From assembly GCA_006226375.1 (NCBI GenBank), contig SBHC01000051.1, forward strand, positions 1 to 64,000: a stretch of 64,000 nucleotides of DNA, read 5' to 3'. Below, in pieces: positions 17,022-26,068 of the stretch (position 1 is the first letter of the stretch; every line of letters starts with the position of its first letter). Both the position numbers and the translations under genes were made by a program. This DNA is from Deltaproteobacteria bacterium (GTDB taxonomy: Bacteria > Myxococcota_C > UBA6777). The notes beneath the pieces are model-generated. The model saw only the letters and a list, made by a program, of their open reading frames with translations, ran no database searches and had not been told where the DNA came from.

Positions 17022-18368
17022 ATGTTTGATTCTCTGACAGACAAGCTATCCGACGTCTTCAAAAAGCTCAAAGGCCAGGGCAAGTTGAGCGAGCGCAACA
17101 TTGAGGCAGCCCTCAAAGAAGTGCGCTTGAGCCTGCTCGAAGCGGACGTCAATTTCCGCGTGGTCAAATCGTTCGTGAAGGCGGTAAAAGAACGTGCCGT
17201 TGGTGCTGAGGTGATGAAATCTCTGACGCCAGGGCAGCAGTTCGTGAAGATCGTCCACGAAGAGTTGATTGTTCTCCTGGGAGAAGAAGACGAGACCGCC
17301 CTTAACCTGAAGCACCGCCCTCCCGTGGCGATGATGGTGGTCGGTCTGCAGGGCTCTGGTAAGACAACGACGTGTGGCAAGATCGCGCACATGCTGAAGA
17401 AGCAGAAGCGCACGCCGTTGCTGGTACCCGCCGACGTCTACCGCCCCGCCGCGATCCAGCAGCTCAAGACCTTGGGCACCCAGATCGACGTGGAAGTGTG
17501 GGACACTCAACCCGACGACGAGCCCGTGACCCTGGCCCAACAAGCCATGGATTACGCAGAAAAGAACGGCTTTGACACGGTCATCATCGACACCGCCGGT
17601 CGACTTCACGTTGACGGCGACATGATGGCTGAGGTTGAAGAACTCCGCAACACGATCGAGCCCCGCGAGATCTTGTTTGTGGCCGACGCCATGACCGGAC
17701 AAGACGCTGTTCAGGTTGCCAAGGCGTTCAACGACCAACTGGAAATTACCGGTGTGGTCCTGACCAAAATGGACGGTGACGCCCGCGGTGGTGCTGCCCT
17801 CTCCATTCGCTCTGTCACCCAAAAGCCGATCAAGCTTGTGGGTGTGGGTGAGAAGATGGATCGCCTGGAGCGATTCTATCCTGAGCGAATCGCGTCCCGT
17901 ATTCTCGGAATGGGTGATGTCCTCTCCTTGATTGAGAAGGCCCAAGAGAACTTCGACGCAGAGCAAGCCCAAAAGATGCAGAAGAAGATCATGAAGGACT
18001 CCTTCACCTTGGAGGACTTCTTGGATCACATGCAGCAGATCAAGAAGATGGGTCCCCTCGAAGATCTGATGAAGCAAATCCCCGGCCTGTCCGAGCAGAT
18101 GCGGAAGATGGATCAACAAGAGGATCCCGAGAAGCACCTCAAACGAATCGAAGCCATCATCTACTCGATGACTGTCCAAGAACGTCGCAACCACCAGATC
18201 CTCAACGCCAGCCGCAAGCGTCGCATCGCGCGCGGAAGCGGGACCTCGGTCCGTGAGATCAACGAGTTGCTCAAACAGTTCGTGCAAATGCGCCGCATGA
18301 TGAAGCAAATGTCGCGCATGGGCATGGGCGGTCTACGCAAGATGATGGGTCGGCTGATGGGCCGATAG
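17022..18368 (+). CDS. ffh: Signal recognition particle protein (SRP54 GTPase)
   Basis: The 448-residue protein has the N domain (1-95), the G domain with GLQGSGKTT (about 108-116), DTAGRLH and TKMDGD, and a Met-rich M domain (about 300-448, with KMGPLEDLMKQIPG and a MRRMMKQMSRMGMGG-like tail) that binds the SRP RNA and signal sequences. It targets ribosomes making membrane proteins to the inner membrane. The true start is the ATG at 17022, which follows AGGAAG; a longer frame reaches back to 16914 but has no ribosome site and would put extra residues before the conserved MFDSL start. rpsP follows 72 bp downstream, as in many bacteria. Confidence 0.96.
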   Translation: MFDSLTDKLSDVFKKLKGQGKLSERNIEAALKEVRLSLLEADVNFRVVKSFVKAVKERAVGAEVMKSLTPGQQFVKIVHEELIVLLGEEDETALNLKHRPPVAMMVVGLQGSGKTTTCGKIAHMLKKQKRTPLLVPADVYRPAAIQQLKTLGTQIDVEVWDTQPDDEPVTLAQQAMDYAEKNGFDTVIIDTAGRLHVDGDMMAEVEELRNTIEPREILFVADAMTGQDAVQVAKAFNDQLEITGVVLTKMDGDARGGAALSIRSVTQKPIKLVGVGEKMDRLERFYPERIASRILGMGDVLSLIEKAQENFDAEQAQKMQKKIMKDSFTLEDFLDHMQQIKKMGPLEDLMKQIPGLSEQMRKMDQQEDPEKHLKRIEAIIYSMTVQERRNHQILNASRKRRIARGSGTSVREINELLKQFVQMRRMMKQMSRMGMGGLRKMMGRLMGR

Positions 18369-18440
18369 ATCACCCTGACTTTTCCTTGTCAAACGACAAA
18401 CACTTTGGTTTACAGGACTATACACGAAGGAGTTCCTACC

Positions 18441-18704
18441 ATGCCTGTGAAAATTCGCCTCGCCCGCTTTGGTTCCAAGAAACGCCCCATCTATCGTATG
18501 GTTGTCAGCGACATCCGCGCACCTCGCGATGGTGACTTCATCGAGCGAGTCGGTTGGTTCGATCCCCGCTCCGAGAAAGATGACAGCCTCCTCGTGAACC
18601 TGGAGCGTGTGGACCACTGGCTTGGCCACGGCGCTCAGCCCACCCCCAAGGCTGCTAGCTTGATCAAGCGCGCTCGTCGCACCGCGACCACCGAAGAAGC
18701 GTAA
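18441..18704 (+). CDS. rpsP: 30S ribosomal protein S16
   Basis: An 87-residue protein with the S16 signature MPVKIRLARFGSKKRPIYRMVV and the GDFIERVGWFDPR block. It is an RNA-binding component of the small ribosomal subunit. The ATG at 18441 is preceded by GAAGGAG at the correct distance; an in-frame earlier start at 18405 is rejected. The order ffh-rpsP-(khpA)-rimM-trmD is the classical trmD operon order, although here a 691-bp gap separates rpsP from khpA. Confidence 0.96.
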   Translation: MPVKIRLARFGSKKRPIYRMVVSDIRAPRDGDFIERVGWFDPRSEKDDSLLVNLERVDHWLGHGAQPTPKAASLIKRARRTATTEEA

Positions 18705-19154
18705 CTCCCCCTTTGGTTCCTCCCTTTTCCTGGTGATGAGGTCGAAGCGAAACGTTGCTTTCCTCGCGACTTCATACACATAGGACCGCTCTCCCCCTGC
18801 ACTGTACCCCGATCCCATTTTGCAATCTCCCGCAGAAATTTTGACAAACCCCTTGTCACCGGGCCGATCGGGTCTCAGTTTAACAGGTAGCGCGTTCAGC
18901 AGTGGCGAGAGCACTGAACATCATGCATCTCAATACCGTCGATACCACTCGACCAACGGATGCAGGCCGAACCCAACACTCGATCGCTCTTTTAGCCGCA
19001 AGCCAAGGACTTGAGGGACAAACAGATAGGCCCGCTTCGACAGAAATGGTTGATTCGTAGCCCATCTGCTTGTACGATTTGGTACCCCTGCAACGTAGTA
19101 TGATCAGTAGATCAAACGTTGGTGACAGGGAGTCAGCTCGACAACCTCAACGCC

Positions 19155-19272
19155 CCTGGCGAAGAACAAAGAGGCCCTCGCAGGAACAAATCACAGAGTC
19201 TGGGGTTTAAACAGACCTGACAGTGGTTCAGCGGAGGCTTCGTTCGACAAGCCAGAAGGCTCGGGTTTTTTT
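19155..19272 (+). ncRNA. Candidate structured RNA or leader ending in an intrinsic terminator
   Basis: Three hairpins follow one another: CCTGGCGA (19155-19162) with TCGCAGG (19178-19184), one bulged G; GTCTG (19198-19202) with CAGAC (19212-19216), loop of 9; and the terminator stem described next. Within the last, GGCTT (19236-19240) can instead pair with AAGCC (19249-19253), which would exclude the terminator stem. Such competing stems are typical of attenuators, but an independent small RNA fits too. The 5' end is not set: a TAGTAT/TATGAT hexamer lies at 19096-19104. I could not match it to 6S, SRP, RNase P or tmRNA. Confidence 0.45.
19234..19272 (+). terminator. Intrinsic terminator upstream of khpA
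   Basis: GAGGCTTC (19234-19241) pairs with GAAGGCTC (19255-19262) at seven of eight positions across a 13-nt loop, then GGG and seven T (19266-19272). It lies 123 bp before the khpA start, so khpA needs either its own promoter after it or controlled read-through. Confidence 0.7.
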
Positions 19273-19395
19273 GTTCTGCCTCCCTCGAACTGGCTTTCCC
19301 CGCTCGTTTGCAACATGCGCTCGTGACAGATAACAGCAGAATCCACCACCCCAACGAACCGCTCCCACTCTTACGCGGTGCAGTGAGGAAGACAG

Positions 19396-19629
19396 ATGCT
19401 CAAGGACTTGGTACAGCTCATCGCAGAAGCACTCGTCGACCAGCCCGAACAGGTTCAGGTCACAGAAATTGAAGGCGAACAGACTTCGGTTATCGAACTC
19501 AAAGTCGCCAAAGACGACCTTGGGAAGGTGATCGGTAAGCAAGGGCGAACCGCTCGTGCAATCCGCACCATTCTCAGCGCAGCGTCTACAAAATTGCGCA
19601 AACGTTGCGTACTTGAAATTATCGAATAA
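19396..19629 (+). CDS. khpA: KH-domain RNA-binding protein KhpA
   Basis: A 77-residue protein made of a single KH domain: the GxxG RNA-binding loop is GKQG in [20 protein letters not shown] (about residues 42-61). KhpA (YlqC) is a small RNA chaperone that often works with KhpB and is usually encoded between rpsP and rimM, as here. The ATG follows GAGGAAGACAG. An inverted repeat lies just after the stop. Confidence 0.92.
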   Translation: MLKDLVQLIAEALVDQPEQVQVTEIEGEQTSVIELKVAKDDLGKVIGKQGRTARAIRTILSAASTKLRKRCVLEIIE

Positions 19630-19640
19630 AGCACAAGAAA

Positions 19641-19671
19641 AGGCCTGCTCTCTTTGGAGAAAGGTCGGCCT
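19641..19671 (+). terminator. Possible terminator after khpA
   Basis: AGGCC (19641-19645) and GGCCT (19667-19671) enclose an inner CTCTTT/AGAAAG pairing. It is followed by CCCCTTCTTGTCTTT, only a broken T-run, so termination would be weak. Confidence 0.3.
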
Positions 19672-19866
19672 CCCCTTCTTGTCTTTGCCCCGGTAAGCCG
19701 GAACACTACTCGTGCACCCGAAGGTCTGACTCTCAGGTCGTGAACGCCTGTTGTTCTTTCCTCTTGGGTGCAAGAAACTCGTTTCCAATCGGTCGGTCAT
19801 CGTGTATTCTCACCTCCACCCAAACCATCGTTTTGATGCTTTGCTCGGAGGAAAGAGAAAACTATC

Positions 19867-20487
19867 ATGTCTGCGGACCGCTCCCCATCTTCAATCCAAT
19901 CCCGCTCCCAAGGGTCGTCGTCAAAGAACGACTACGTTGTCGTAGGGGTCATTGCACAGCCCCATGGAATTCGAGGCGAAGTGCGTGCCCACCTGTTTAA
20001 CCGCGACAGTGACATTCTCTCGGAAGTGCAGAATGTACAGCTTCGTCGGAAGGGCAAGCGACGGTCAGAGCCTTACACCATCACCCACTCCCGGTTTCAC
20101 ACCAAAGGCCCCCTGCTCCGTTTGAAGGAATGCCCCGACCGCACGCACGCGGAGGAGCTGCGCGGCGCAGAGATCCTCATCCACAACGATGACATGCCTG
20201 AGTTGTCGCCGGAAGAATACTACTACTTTCAGATGGAAGGCCTCCCTGTCTTTGACACCCACACAGGTGACGCCTTGGGAACAGTCCTCCGTGTCATGCC
20301 TTCCCCTGCGCAGGATCTCCTGGAGATTGATTACGAGGGTCGAAAGGTGCTGGTACCGCTGGTGGATGAACTCGTTCCCCTCGTTGACTTGGAAGAACAG
20401 CGGGTTGAGGTCAACCCCATTCCAGGTTTGTTTGACGAAGAGCCCTCCCCCCCAAAGAAGAACAAGAAGAAATCACCCTCCTCATGA
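19867..20487 (+). CDS. rimM: 16S rRNA maturation factor RimM
   Basis: The 206-residue protein has the N-terminal RimM barrel (VVVGVIAQPHGIRGEVRAH, about 23-41) and the C-terminal PRC-like barrel (YYYFQMEGLPVFDTHTGDALG...DLLEIDYEGRKVLVPLV). RimM helps assemble the 30S head near S19. Residues 1-20 are a low-complexity Ser-rich extension and the last 20 are Pro/Lys/Ser-rich, both longer than usual. The stop overlaps the trmD start by four bases (20484-20487, ATGA), indicating translational coupling. Confidence 0.94.
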   Translation: MSADRSPSSIQSRSQGSSSKNDYVVVGVIAQPHGIRGEVRAHLFNRDSDILSEVQNVQLRRKGKRRSEPYTITHSRFHTKGPLLRLKECPDRTHAEELRGAEILIHNDDMPELSPEEYYYFQMEGLPVFDTHTGDALGTVLRVMPSPAQDLLEIDYEGRKVLVPLVDELVPLVDLEEQRVEVNPIPGLFDEEPSPPKKNKKKSPSS

Positions 20488-21242
20488 ACGAATCGCTCAA
20501 ACAGTACATCGTCCTCACCCTGTTCCCTGAAATGTTTCCGGGACCGCTGGCTTCCAGCATCACAGGACGGGCTCTCGATCAGAACCACGTTGGCATTGAA
20601 GCCATCAACATCCGGGACTTCACCACCGACAAGCACCGCGTGGTCGATGACACACCCTACGGAGGCGGCAGCGGCATGGTGATGAAGCCTGAGCCGCTGT
20701 CTGCTGCGCTCGCTGCGGCCCGCGCCAAGCTGCCCGAAGGAAGCCCCTCCATTCTGATGACCCCGCAGGGAGAGCCCTTCTCGCAGGCTCGCGCCCATGA
20801 ATTGGCGCAAGCGCCAGGGTTGTTGTTTGTGTGTGGAAGGTACGAAGGCATCGACGAACGCATCCGACAAACCTTCGACCTGGAGCTTTCCGTTGGGGAC
20901 TACGTTCTCTCAGGAGGTGAGCTTCCCGCGATGCTGATGATGGACGCGATCATCCGGCTGCTTCCCGGCGTTCTTGGCAACCCAGAATCGCTGTCGGAAG
21001 AGTCCTTTCAGCGACATCGTCTCGAATACCCACAATACACCCGGCCTGCTCAGTTTCAGGAAGGAGAGGTTCCTGCAGTCTTGCTCTCAGGGAACCACGC
21101 CAAGATTCGACGCTGGCGGCGGAAAGAATCCCTCCGCCGGACCTTGCAACGGCGGCCCGATCTGTTAAAACAGTATCCTCCTGATAAAGAAGAGCAAGAG
21201 CTACTTCGTGAACTCCAAGCCGAAGAGGAAGCCAAATCCTAA
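20484..21242 (+). CDS. trmD: tRNA (guanine-37-N1)-methyltransferase
   Basis: The 252-residue SPOUT enzyme methylates G37 of tRNAs that read CNN codons. Conserved blocks are visible: DDTPYGGGSGMVMKPEP near the N-terminus, LFVCGRYEGIDERI, and the SAM-binding knot segment SVGDYVLSGGELPAMLMMDA, then RHRLEYPQYTRP. It overlaps rimM by four bases and its TAA overlaps the ATG of the next gene by one base (TAATG), so the three genes are one translationally coupled unit. A charged tail of about 20 residues extends past the usual end. Confidence 0.96.
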   Translation: MNESLKQYIVLTLFPEMFPGPLASSITGRALDQNHVGIEAINIRDFTTDKHRVVDDTPYGGGSGMVMKPEPLSAALAAARAKLPEGSPSILMTPQGEPFSQARAHELAQAPGLLFVCGRYEGIDERIRQTFDLELSVGDYVLSGGELPAMLMMDAIIRLLPGVLGNPESLSEESFQRHRLEYPQYTRPAQFQEGEVPAVLLSGNHAKIRRWRRKESLRRTLQRRPDLLKQYPPDKEEQELLRELQAEEEAKS

Positions 21243-21823
21243 TGTCGTTCCCGCGCGCCCCGATATCGTTTACCCTTGTTCACTACCCCATCCGAAACAA
21301 AGTTGGTGAAGACATAGCCACGGCTGTCACCAACCTTGATATCCACGACGGTAGCCGGCTTGCCGCTACCTACGGAATGGAACACTACTTCCTGGTCACG
21401 CCCATTGAAGAGCAGCGTTCCCTGGTTTGCAGAATTCGCGACCACTGGATCACAGGCCCAGGAACCAAGCGCAATCCCCAACGGCAAGAAGGCATGAAGC
21501 GTGTCGAACATGCCAACTCCGTGGAAGATGTGTCGGAGTTCCTCACCAAGAAGCACAACGTTCGCCCGCTGCTCGTAGGCACCAGCGCCAAGGCAACGGG
21601 AGAGCAGGCTGTCACCTACGAAGGTCTTCGTCAGCACCTCGCCGAAAAGGACCAGCCCATTCTGCTGTTGTTTGGTACCGGCTGGGGCCTCTCCCCTTCG
21701 TTGCACAACACCATCGACTTGTTCCTGCCGCCCATCTGGGGACCAACGGACTACAACCACCTCTCCGTTCGCGCCGCCATGGCCATCACCCTGGACCGAC
21801 TTCTCGGTCGACACGGTTCTTGA
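21242..21823 (+). CDS. SPOUT-type RNA methyltransferase-like protein (RNA_Me_trans family)
   Basis: A 193-residue protein of the family usually annotated as SAM-dependent RNA methyltransferase next to trmD in delta-proteobacteria and Firmicutes-related genomes. Typical stretches are LVHYPIRNKVGEDIATAVTN, MEHYFLVTP, and the C-terminal FGTGWGLSPSLH...LPPIWGPTDYNHLSVRAA, which forms the SAM-binding knot. Its target is not established. The ATG overlaps the trmD stop by one base, so it is certainly the next gene of that operon. Confidence 0.88.
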   Translation: MSFPRAPISFTLVHYPIRNKVGEDIATAVTNLDIHDGSRLAATYGMEHYFLVTPIEEQRSLVCRIRDHWITGPGTKRNPQRQEGMKRVEHANSVEDVSEFLTKKHNVRPLLVGTSAKATGEQAVTYEGLRQHLAEKDQPILLLFGTGWGLSPSLHNTIDLFLPPIWGPTDYNHLSVRAAMAITLDRLLGRHGS

Positions 21824-21913
21824 TCTACCAAGACGGCTTCTGAGCCAAACACCGTTCCATCTCACAACCCATTTCCGCTTCCGCATACTGCGATGAAGGA
21901 GGAATCAACTCTG

Positions 21914-24900
21914 ATGACGCCCCAACCTCCCTCCACGCTGTTCCGCTTTGCCTTGCTTCGACTTCTCCCTGGAGCCCTGCTTATCAACTTCGCCATCAAC
22001 TACCTGATAGGCTGGATGATTTACGGGAGCTACAAGCAGATACCTCTGTGGGGTGGAGCCAGCATCCTTGTGGACACCGCCGTTGGCACTCTGTTGATTG
22101 CGTTTTTCTCGTACCTGTCGGTGGAGACCGTGTCGCGACGGGAAGCCAACGCAGGACGAATCGCAGGTGGAGGTCGCAAGGGTGTCTTTCTTTGGCTGGA
22201 AAACAACGCGGCCCTCGGTGGCTTGTTGTTTGGCCTTGTTCTGGCAGTGATTTGTACCTTGGGGATATGGGCGTTCTTTCGTCAACGCGGCTCCTCCGGC
22301 CTCTCCGCCTCCCACTTCTTGTGGTTCAAAGCCTTGTACTCCGCTGCTATCGGTGCCATCGCCTCGTTTGGATCCGCGATGCTCGCAGTACAGAGCGCGG
22401 CCGCTCCCTACAACGACCCGCGCTGGTGCAAAGATCCAGAAGCACCGGTCGAGGGTGTCACCTATCCCTGCGACTACATCGACAAAGGCGCCATCGCCGT
22501 CACCAATGAGGAGAACGGTTGCTCAGGAACCCCCACCTGGCAGCTTGTGGTGAAGGGAAACCTCGACGCAGATCACGTCCGAACCGCGCTGGAAGACACC
22601 ATCACCCGGTACCCTTCCCTTGCCACGCTGATCCAATCGTTGGACGGTCACCCCGAATACGCCACCCACTTTCGGTACGCGACCCACCCCGACTTCTCCC
22701 TCGACGACATCTACGACGTGGTCGATCTTCGCGGCAAGCCGGAAGACGAGCTTGCGGATCTCCTGCAAGAACGCCTCAACCGCCACACGGACCAATTCCG
22801 CGACCCTCCGATGACCCTGACTCTTGTGTACACCCAAGACGATGAGTGTCGCCTGCTGTTCCGTCAGCACCACGGCATCGCTGACGGTCGCGCCTTTATT
22901 GAGCTGCTGATCGACTTCGCCAACTACCTTAATGCTGCTCAAGAAGGCCGCCGCCCGAGCGAAGAAGACCTCGCTCCGATCCATCGTCGCCCGGAGTTAG
23001 AAGCCCTCGGCCTTGAGGAAAAAGAGCAAGCCAAGCTGACCTCCGCTGGATTCAACTGGTTTGTGGGGTCATTCCTTGGTCGTTATCTTAAACCCACCAC
23101 CCACCTGCTGCAAAACGAGTCCAACGACTACACCGGCGGCAATGGCACCATCCATTGGGTGTTCTCGGACGAGGTGCTGAGCGAATGGAAGCCGAAAAGC
23201 CGTGAACATGGGGTCAATCTCAACTCCCTCTTGAAGGCCGCGATTTTCGACGCCAACCGCTCCTGGCACAAAGAGATGGGTCGTCCCCTCGGCAAGACCG
23301 TTGGAACGATGGTGATGGAGACCCGACCCCGTGACGGGAGCTTCCGCTCGTTCGCCAACCACCTCGCCACTTTGGAAGTAGAGATCGACCTGAATAACGA
23401 CGATAGCACGCTGGATATCGCTCGTTCGGTCCATGCACAGGTTAAGAAGCAACGGGACAGTCAGCTTCCAACCAAGCGACTCCTGATCGAACAAAAGCTT
23501 GTCGCAGGTCTGCCGATGGACCAAATCACCTCGCACGTTTTCGACAAGCGCAACGCCTCTGACAATGTGAACTTCTCCAACCTCATCCCGCTTAAGATTC
23601 CCAATCTGGAAGGTGACGGCTGGCTCGTGGATGAGATCTTAATTACCACGCCCATCACACCACGCCACGGCATCATCGTGACGGTGATTCGCTACAACGG
23701 CAAGATTATCTTCAACATCAACTACAAAGAATCGGCAGTGACCCGGGAGGAAGCTGAGACCTTCTTCCAGCACTTCCGAACGTCTGTAGTGGATGCGCTG
23801 GGCGTTGCCCCAGAGGAAGTTCCGAGTGGAGCGGTGGCCCCGCCGCCCCTTCCTGTGAAGGAAGCTCCCCCCTCGCCTTTGGAGAAGAAGCCCTGGTTTG
23901 CCAAACCCTCCGGCGTCTCCTTCTTAACCAAACCAACAATCGGTTGGATGTGGTCCTTGGCGGCTGTTGTGCTGACCCTCTCGACGTTGTTCATCGGTAT
24001 TGTTCTGGATGACCAACTCCAACACCTGCAAGTTAGCGGCAAGAAGAGCCCGCACTACAGCGACGCCCGGCCGCTGGACCTGTTCCACTTTATCTCAGAC
24101 AGCAACCGCAAAGCCTTGATGGAGAGCGGCGCGTATCCCTGGTGGACCGCGCCCAAGCTGCAGCTCGCGTTCTTCCGACCGATCAGTTCGGCGACCCACT
24201 GGCTTGACTACAAGCTGTGGCCCAGTATGCCGGTCTTAATGCACATCCACAGCCTGCTCTGGCTGATGATTCTGGTGTTACTCACCACGGCTTTGTATCG
24301 ACGGATGATCCCTGTTCTATGGGTCGCTGGTCTGGCGGGTTTGCTTTACGCCATCGACGAAGCCCACGGTCTGGGAGTGGGCTTTCTTGCCAACCGCAAC
24401 GCCCTGATCTCCACCAGCTTCGCGGTACTCACGTTAATCCTCCACGACCGCTGGCGGCGCCATGGCTGGACACTCGGTGCGCTCCTCGGCCCGCTGGCTC
24501 TGGCCCTTGGCCTGCTGTCTGCGGAGTTTGCCCTGTTTGCCACCGCCTACTTGTTTGCCTACTCCGTCTTCCTAGAGAAGAAGGGGCTGGTCCAACGCTT
24601 CCTGCCGCTGATTCCCTATGGTGTAGTGGTGGTGGGCTGGCGGGTCATTTACAAGATGCTGGGGTACGGGGCGTTCCATTCGGGGGCTTACATTGATCCC
24701 TTGGGTGAACCGGTCCGATTCTTGACCGCTGTGTTGGAGCGCCTGCCCACCTTGCTCCTTGCTCAGTGGACCTTCGTCAGCGCCGACTTCTGGATGGTCA
24801 ACTCCCACACCTACAACATCACCCAGGCCGCTTTGGGTGCAGCCTTCTTGGGGCTAATTGCCTGGACCTTGCGGCCGTTGTTTCGAGAAAGTGCCACAGC

Positions 24901-25723
24901 GCGGTTCTGGGGTTTGGGGATGCTTCTCGCTGGGCTTCCCATCTGCGCCACCTTCCCTCATGACCGTATCCTGTTTGGTGTAGGCATCGGCGCCATGGGA
25001 CTGATCGCGCAATTCATCGGCTTTCGCTTCCACGCCACCCAGCGACAGGAACGAGAACAGCAACAGAACGACCCCAACGCACCTGCTCCCTTCCCCAAAG
25101 CTCGTTTCACCCCGCGCGGCTGGGGGGTTCGTACTCTCGCAGCGTTCTTGGTCCTCTGTCATGTGTATCTGGCGGCTATCTTCCTCCCGATGAAAGCCCT
25201 GGCTCCGATGTTCCTCCGTCGCTTGGAAGCTCGCGCCTACCAAACGGCTCCGAAGGATCCAAGCGTCACGAAGAAGTCTGTCATCCTACTGCAGACGCCG
25301 GGATTCTTGGCACATACACTGTTCGCGATGTACGCCTTGCGAGACCAGCCACAGCCCAAGCTGATGCGCCAGTTGAGCATCACGCTCAAGCCTTTGAAGG
25401 TTCGACGCGACGACGCCCACACCCTAACCCTTACAGCGACAGACTTTTTGGTGGACCGCTCGACCCGCTACCTGGTTCGCAGCACCGCGCTCAAGTTCCG
25501 TCAGGGAGAGGTGTTCCGACGCAAAGGAGTGACTGTGACGGTGACCAAGCTTGGACCCAGCGGTCGGCCCCAAGAAGCCACCTTCCGCTTCGACAAACCG
25601 TTGCGTGACCCTTCGTACCTCTGGATGGTCTGGAAAGACAAAGGCTTTGTTCCCTACAAACCTCCCGCCGTTGGCAAAACCGAAATCCTACCCGCCATCG
25701 ATCCCGTGGGCATCTTCTTCTAA
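21914..25723 (+). CDS. Large membrane protein with condensation-type acyltransferase domain and GT-C-like polytopic half
   Basis: The 1269-residue protein has three parts. Residues about 1-165 hold four transmembrane helices. Residues about 195-640 form a soluble domain resembling the NRPS condensation/PapA-type acyltransferase fold, with the catalytic HHGIADG (His319-His320-x3-Asp324-Gly325) and a later NVNFSNL block like the NFSN-type lid of such enzymes. After a Pro-rich linker, residues about 676-1092 form many helices including a FLANRNALISTSFAVLTL loop like those of polytopic GT-C-type transferases, followed by a soluble C-terminus. I infer transfer of an acyl group to an envelope lipid or glycan. 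I prefer the ATG at 21914; AAGGAGG lies 11 bp upstream, and an ATG at 21893 sits inside/before that site. It follows the trmD operon by 90 bp. Confidence 0.75.
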   Translation: MTPQPPSTLFRFALLRLLPGALLINFAINYLIGWMIYGSYKQIPLWGGASILVDTAVGTLLIAFFSYLSVETVSRREANAGRIAGGGRKGVFLWLENNAALGGLLFGLVLAVICTLGIWAFFRQRGSSGLSASHFLWFKALYSAAIGAIASFGSAMLAVQSAAAPYNDPRWCKDPEAPVEGVTYPCDYIDKGAIAVTNEENGCSGTPTWQLVVKGNLDADHVRTALEDTITRYPSLATLIQSLDGHPEYATHFRYATHPDFSLDDIYDVVDLRGKPEDELADLLQERLNRHTDQFRDPPMTLTLVYTQDDECRLLFRQHHGIADGRAFIELLIDFANYLNAAQEGRRPSEEDLAPIHRRPELEALGLEEKEQAKLTSAGFNWFVGSFLGRYLKPTTHLLQNESNDYTGGNGTIHWVFSDEVLSEWKPKSREHGVNLNSLLKAAIFDANRSWHKEMGRPLGKTVGTMVMETRPRDGSFRSFANHLATLEVEIDLNNDDSTLDIARSVHAQVKKQRDSQLPTKRLLIEQKLVAGLPMDQITSHVFDKRNASDNVNFSNLIPLKIPNLEGDGWLVDEILITTPITPRHGIIVTVIRYNGKIIFNINYKESAVTREEAETFFQHFRTSVVDALGVAPEEVPSGAVAPPPLPVKEAPPSPLEKKPWFAKPSGVSFLTKPTIGWMWSLAAVVLTLSTLFIGIVLDDQLQHLQVSGKKSPHYSDARPLDLFHFISDSNRKALMESGAYPWWTAPKLQLAFFRPISSATHWLDYKLWPSMPVLMHIHSLLWLMILVLLTTALYRRMIPVLWVAGLAGLLYAIDEAHGLGVGFLANRNALISTSFAVLTLILHDRWRRHGWTLGALLGPLALALGLLSAEFALFATAYLFAYSVFLEKKGLVQRFLPLIPYGVVVVGWRVIYKMLGYGAFHSGAYIDPLGEPVRFLTAVLERLPTLLLAQWTFVSADFWMVNSHTYNITQAALGAAFLGLIAWTLRPLFRESATARFWGLGMLLAGLPICATFPHDRILFGVGIGAMGLIAQFIGFRFHATQRQEREQQQNDPNAPAPFPKARFTPRGWGVRTLAAFLVLCHVYLAAIFLPMKALAPMFLRRLEARAYQTAPKDPSVTKKSVILLQTPGFLAHTLFAMYALRDQPQPKLMRQLSITLKPLKVRRDDAHTLTLTATDFLVDRSTRYLVRSTALKFRQGEVFRRKGVTVTVTKLGPSGRPQEATFRFDKPLRDPSYLWMVWKDKGFVPYKPPAVGKTEILPAIDPVGIFF

Positions 25724-26012
25724 AGCACATCACAACGTTCTTGAAACGTGCTCTCAAAACTCTCTCTCTTACATCTCTCCAAGAACGCAACACTGGTTGA
25801 AGAAGAGGAACTCTTACCTTTTGTTCGATCTTGTCAACCTCTCCGTATTGCGCTGTTCTAGGTCTACACTAAGACACTTTCTTGCAAACAAGCCAGCCCA
25901 CTGATATCTAGGCCGTTCATAAAACACAGACGCCGCAAGCAGAACATGGACTTCTTGCTTTTTTCTCGTCGATACGTTTTGGATACGCCGCATACATAAA
26001 ACACGTTCCAAC

Positions 26013-26029
26013 CATGAACGTGGTTCATG
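26013..26029. promoter_or_regulatory. 17-bp perfect inverted repeat, likely operator
   Basis: CATGAAC-GTG-GTTCATG has two perfect 7-bp arms with a 3-bp centre and ends 39 bp before the RHS start codon. That size and symmetry fit a dimeric repressor or activator site. Confidence 0.55.
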
Positions 26030-26047
26030 TATTAGGCCTGAGGTCAT

Positions 26048-26059
26048 CTACTTGAGTAG
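26048..26059 (+). promoter_or_regulatory. Small hairpin next to the RHS ribosome-binding site
   Basis: CTACTTGAGTAG is a perfect inverted repeat whose right arm overlaps the start of the Shine-Dalgarno AGTAGGAG (26055-26062). In RNA a CTAC/GTAG stem with a TTGA loop would partly mask the ribosome site. Confidence 0.35.
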
Positions 26060-26068
26060 GAGTGTTGG

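Larger units (their letters stand above)
18705..19395 (+). other. 691-bp non-coding gap inside the rpsP-trmD operon
   Basis: No protein gene is convincing here. The 3' third holds a series of hairpins and a terminator (19155-19272, next entries). The first part contains an inverted repeat around 18893-18918 (GTTCAG...CTGAAC) and a TTGACA at 18841 with no good -10. A gap of this size is unusual between rpsP and the KH-domain gene. Confidence 0.6.
25724..26068 (+). other. Intergenic control region of the RHS gene
   Basis: No gene is seen in 345 bp. It is AT-richer than its neighbours and carries the inverted repeats at 26013-26029 and 26048-26059 close to the RHS start. No good sigma-70 promoter pair was found; TTGCTT (25955) with TTGGAT 18 bp later is weak. 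Confidence 0.5.

Noticed and set aside
19230..19265. tRNA-like T-loop (GTTCGAC) before khpA
   Set aside because: The flanking stem leaves an 8-nt loop and no acceptor, D or anticodon arm can be built around it; the terminator fold explains the pairing.
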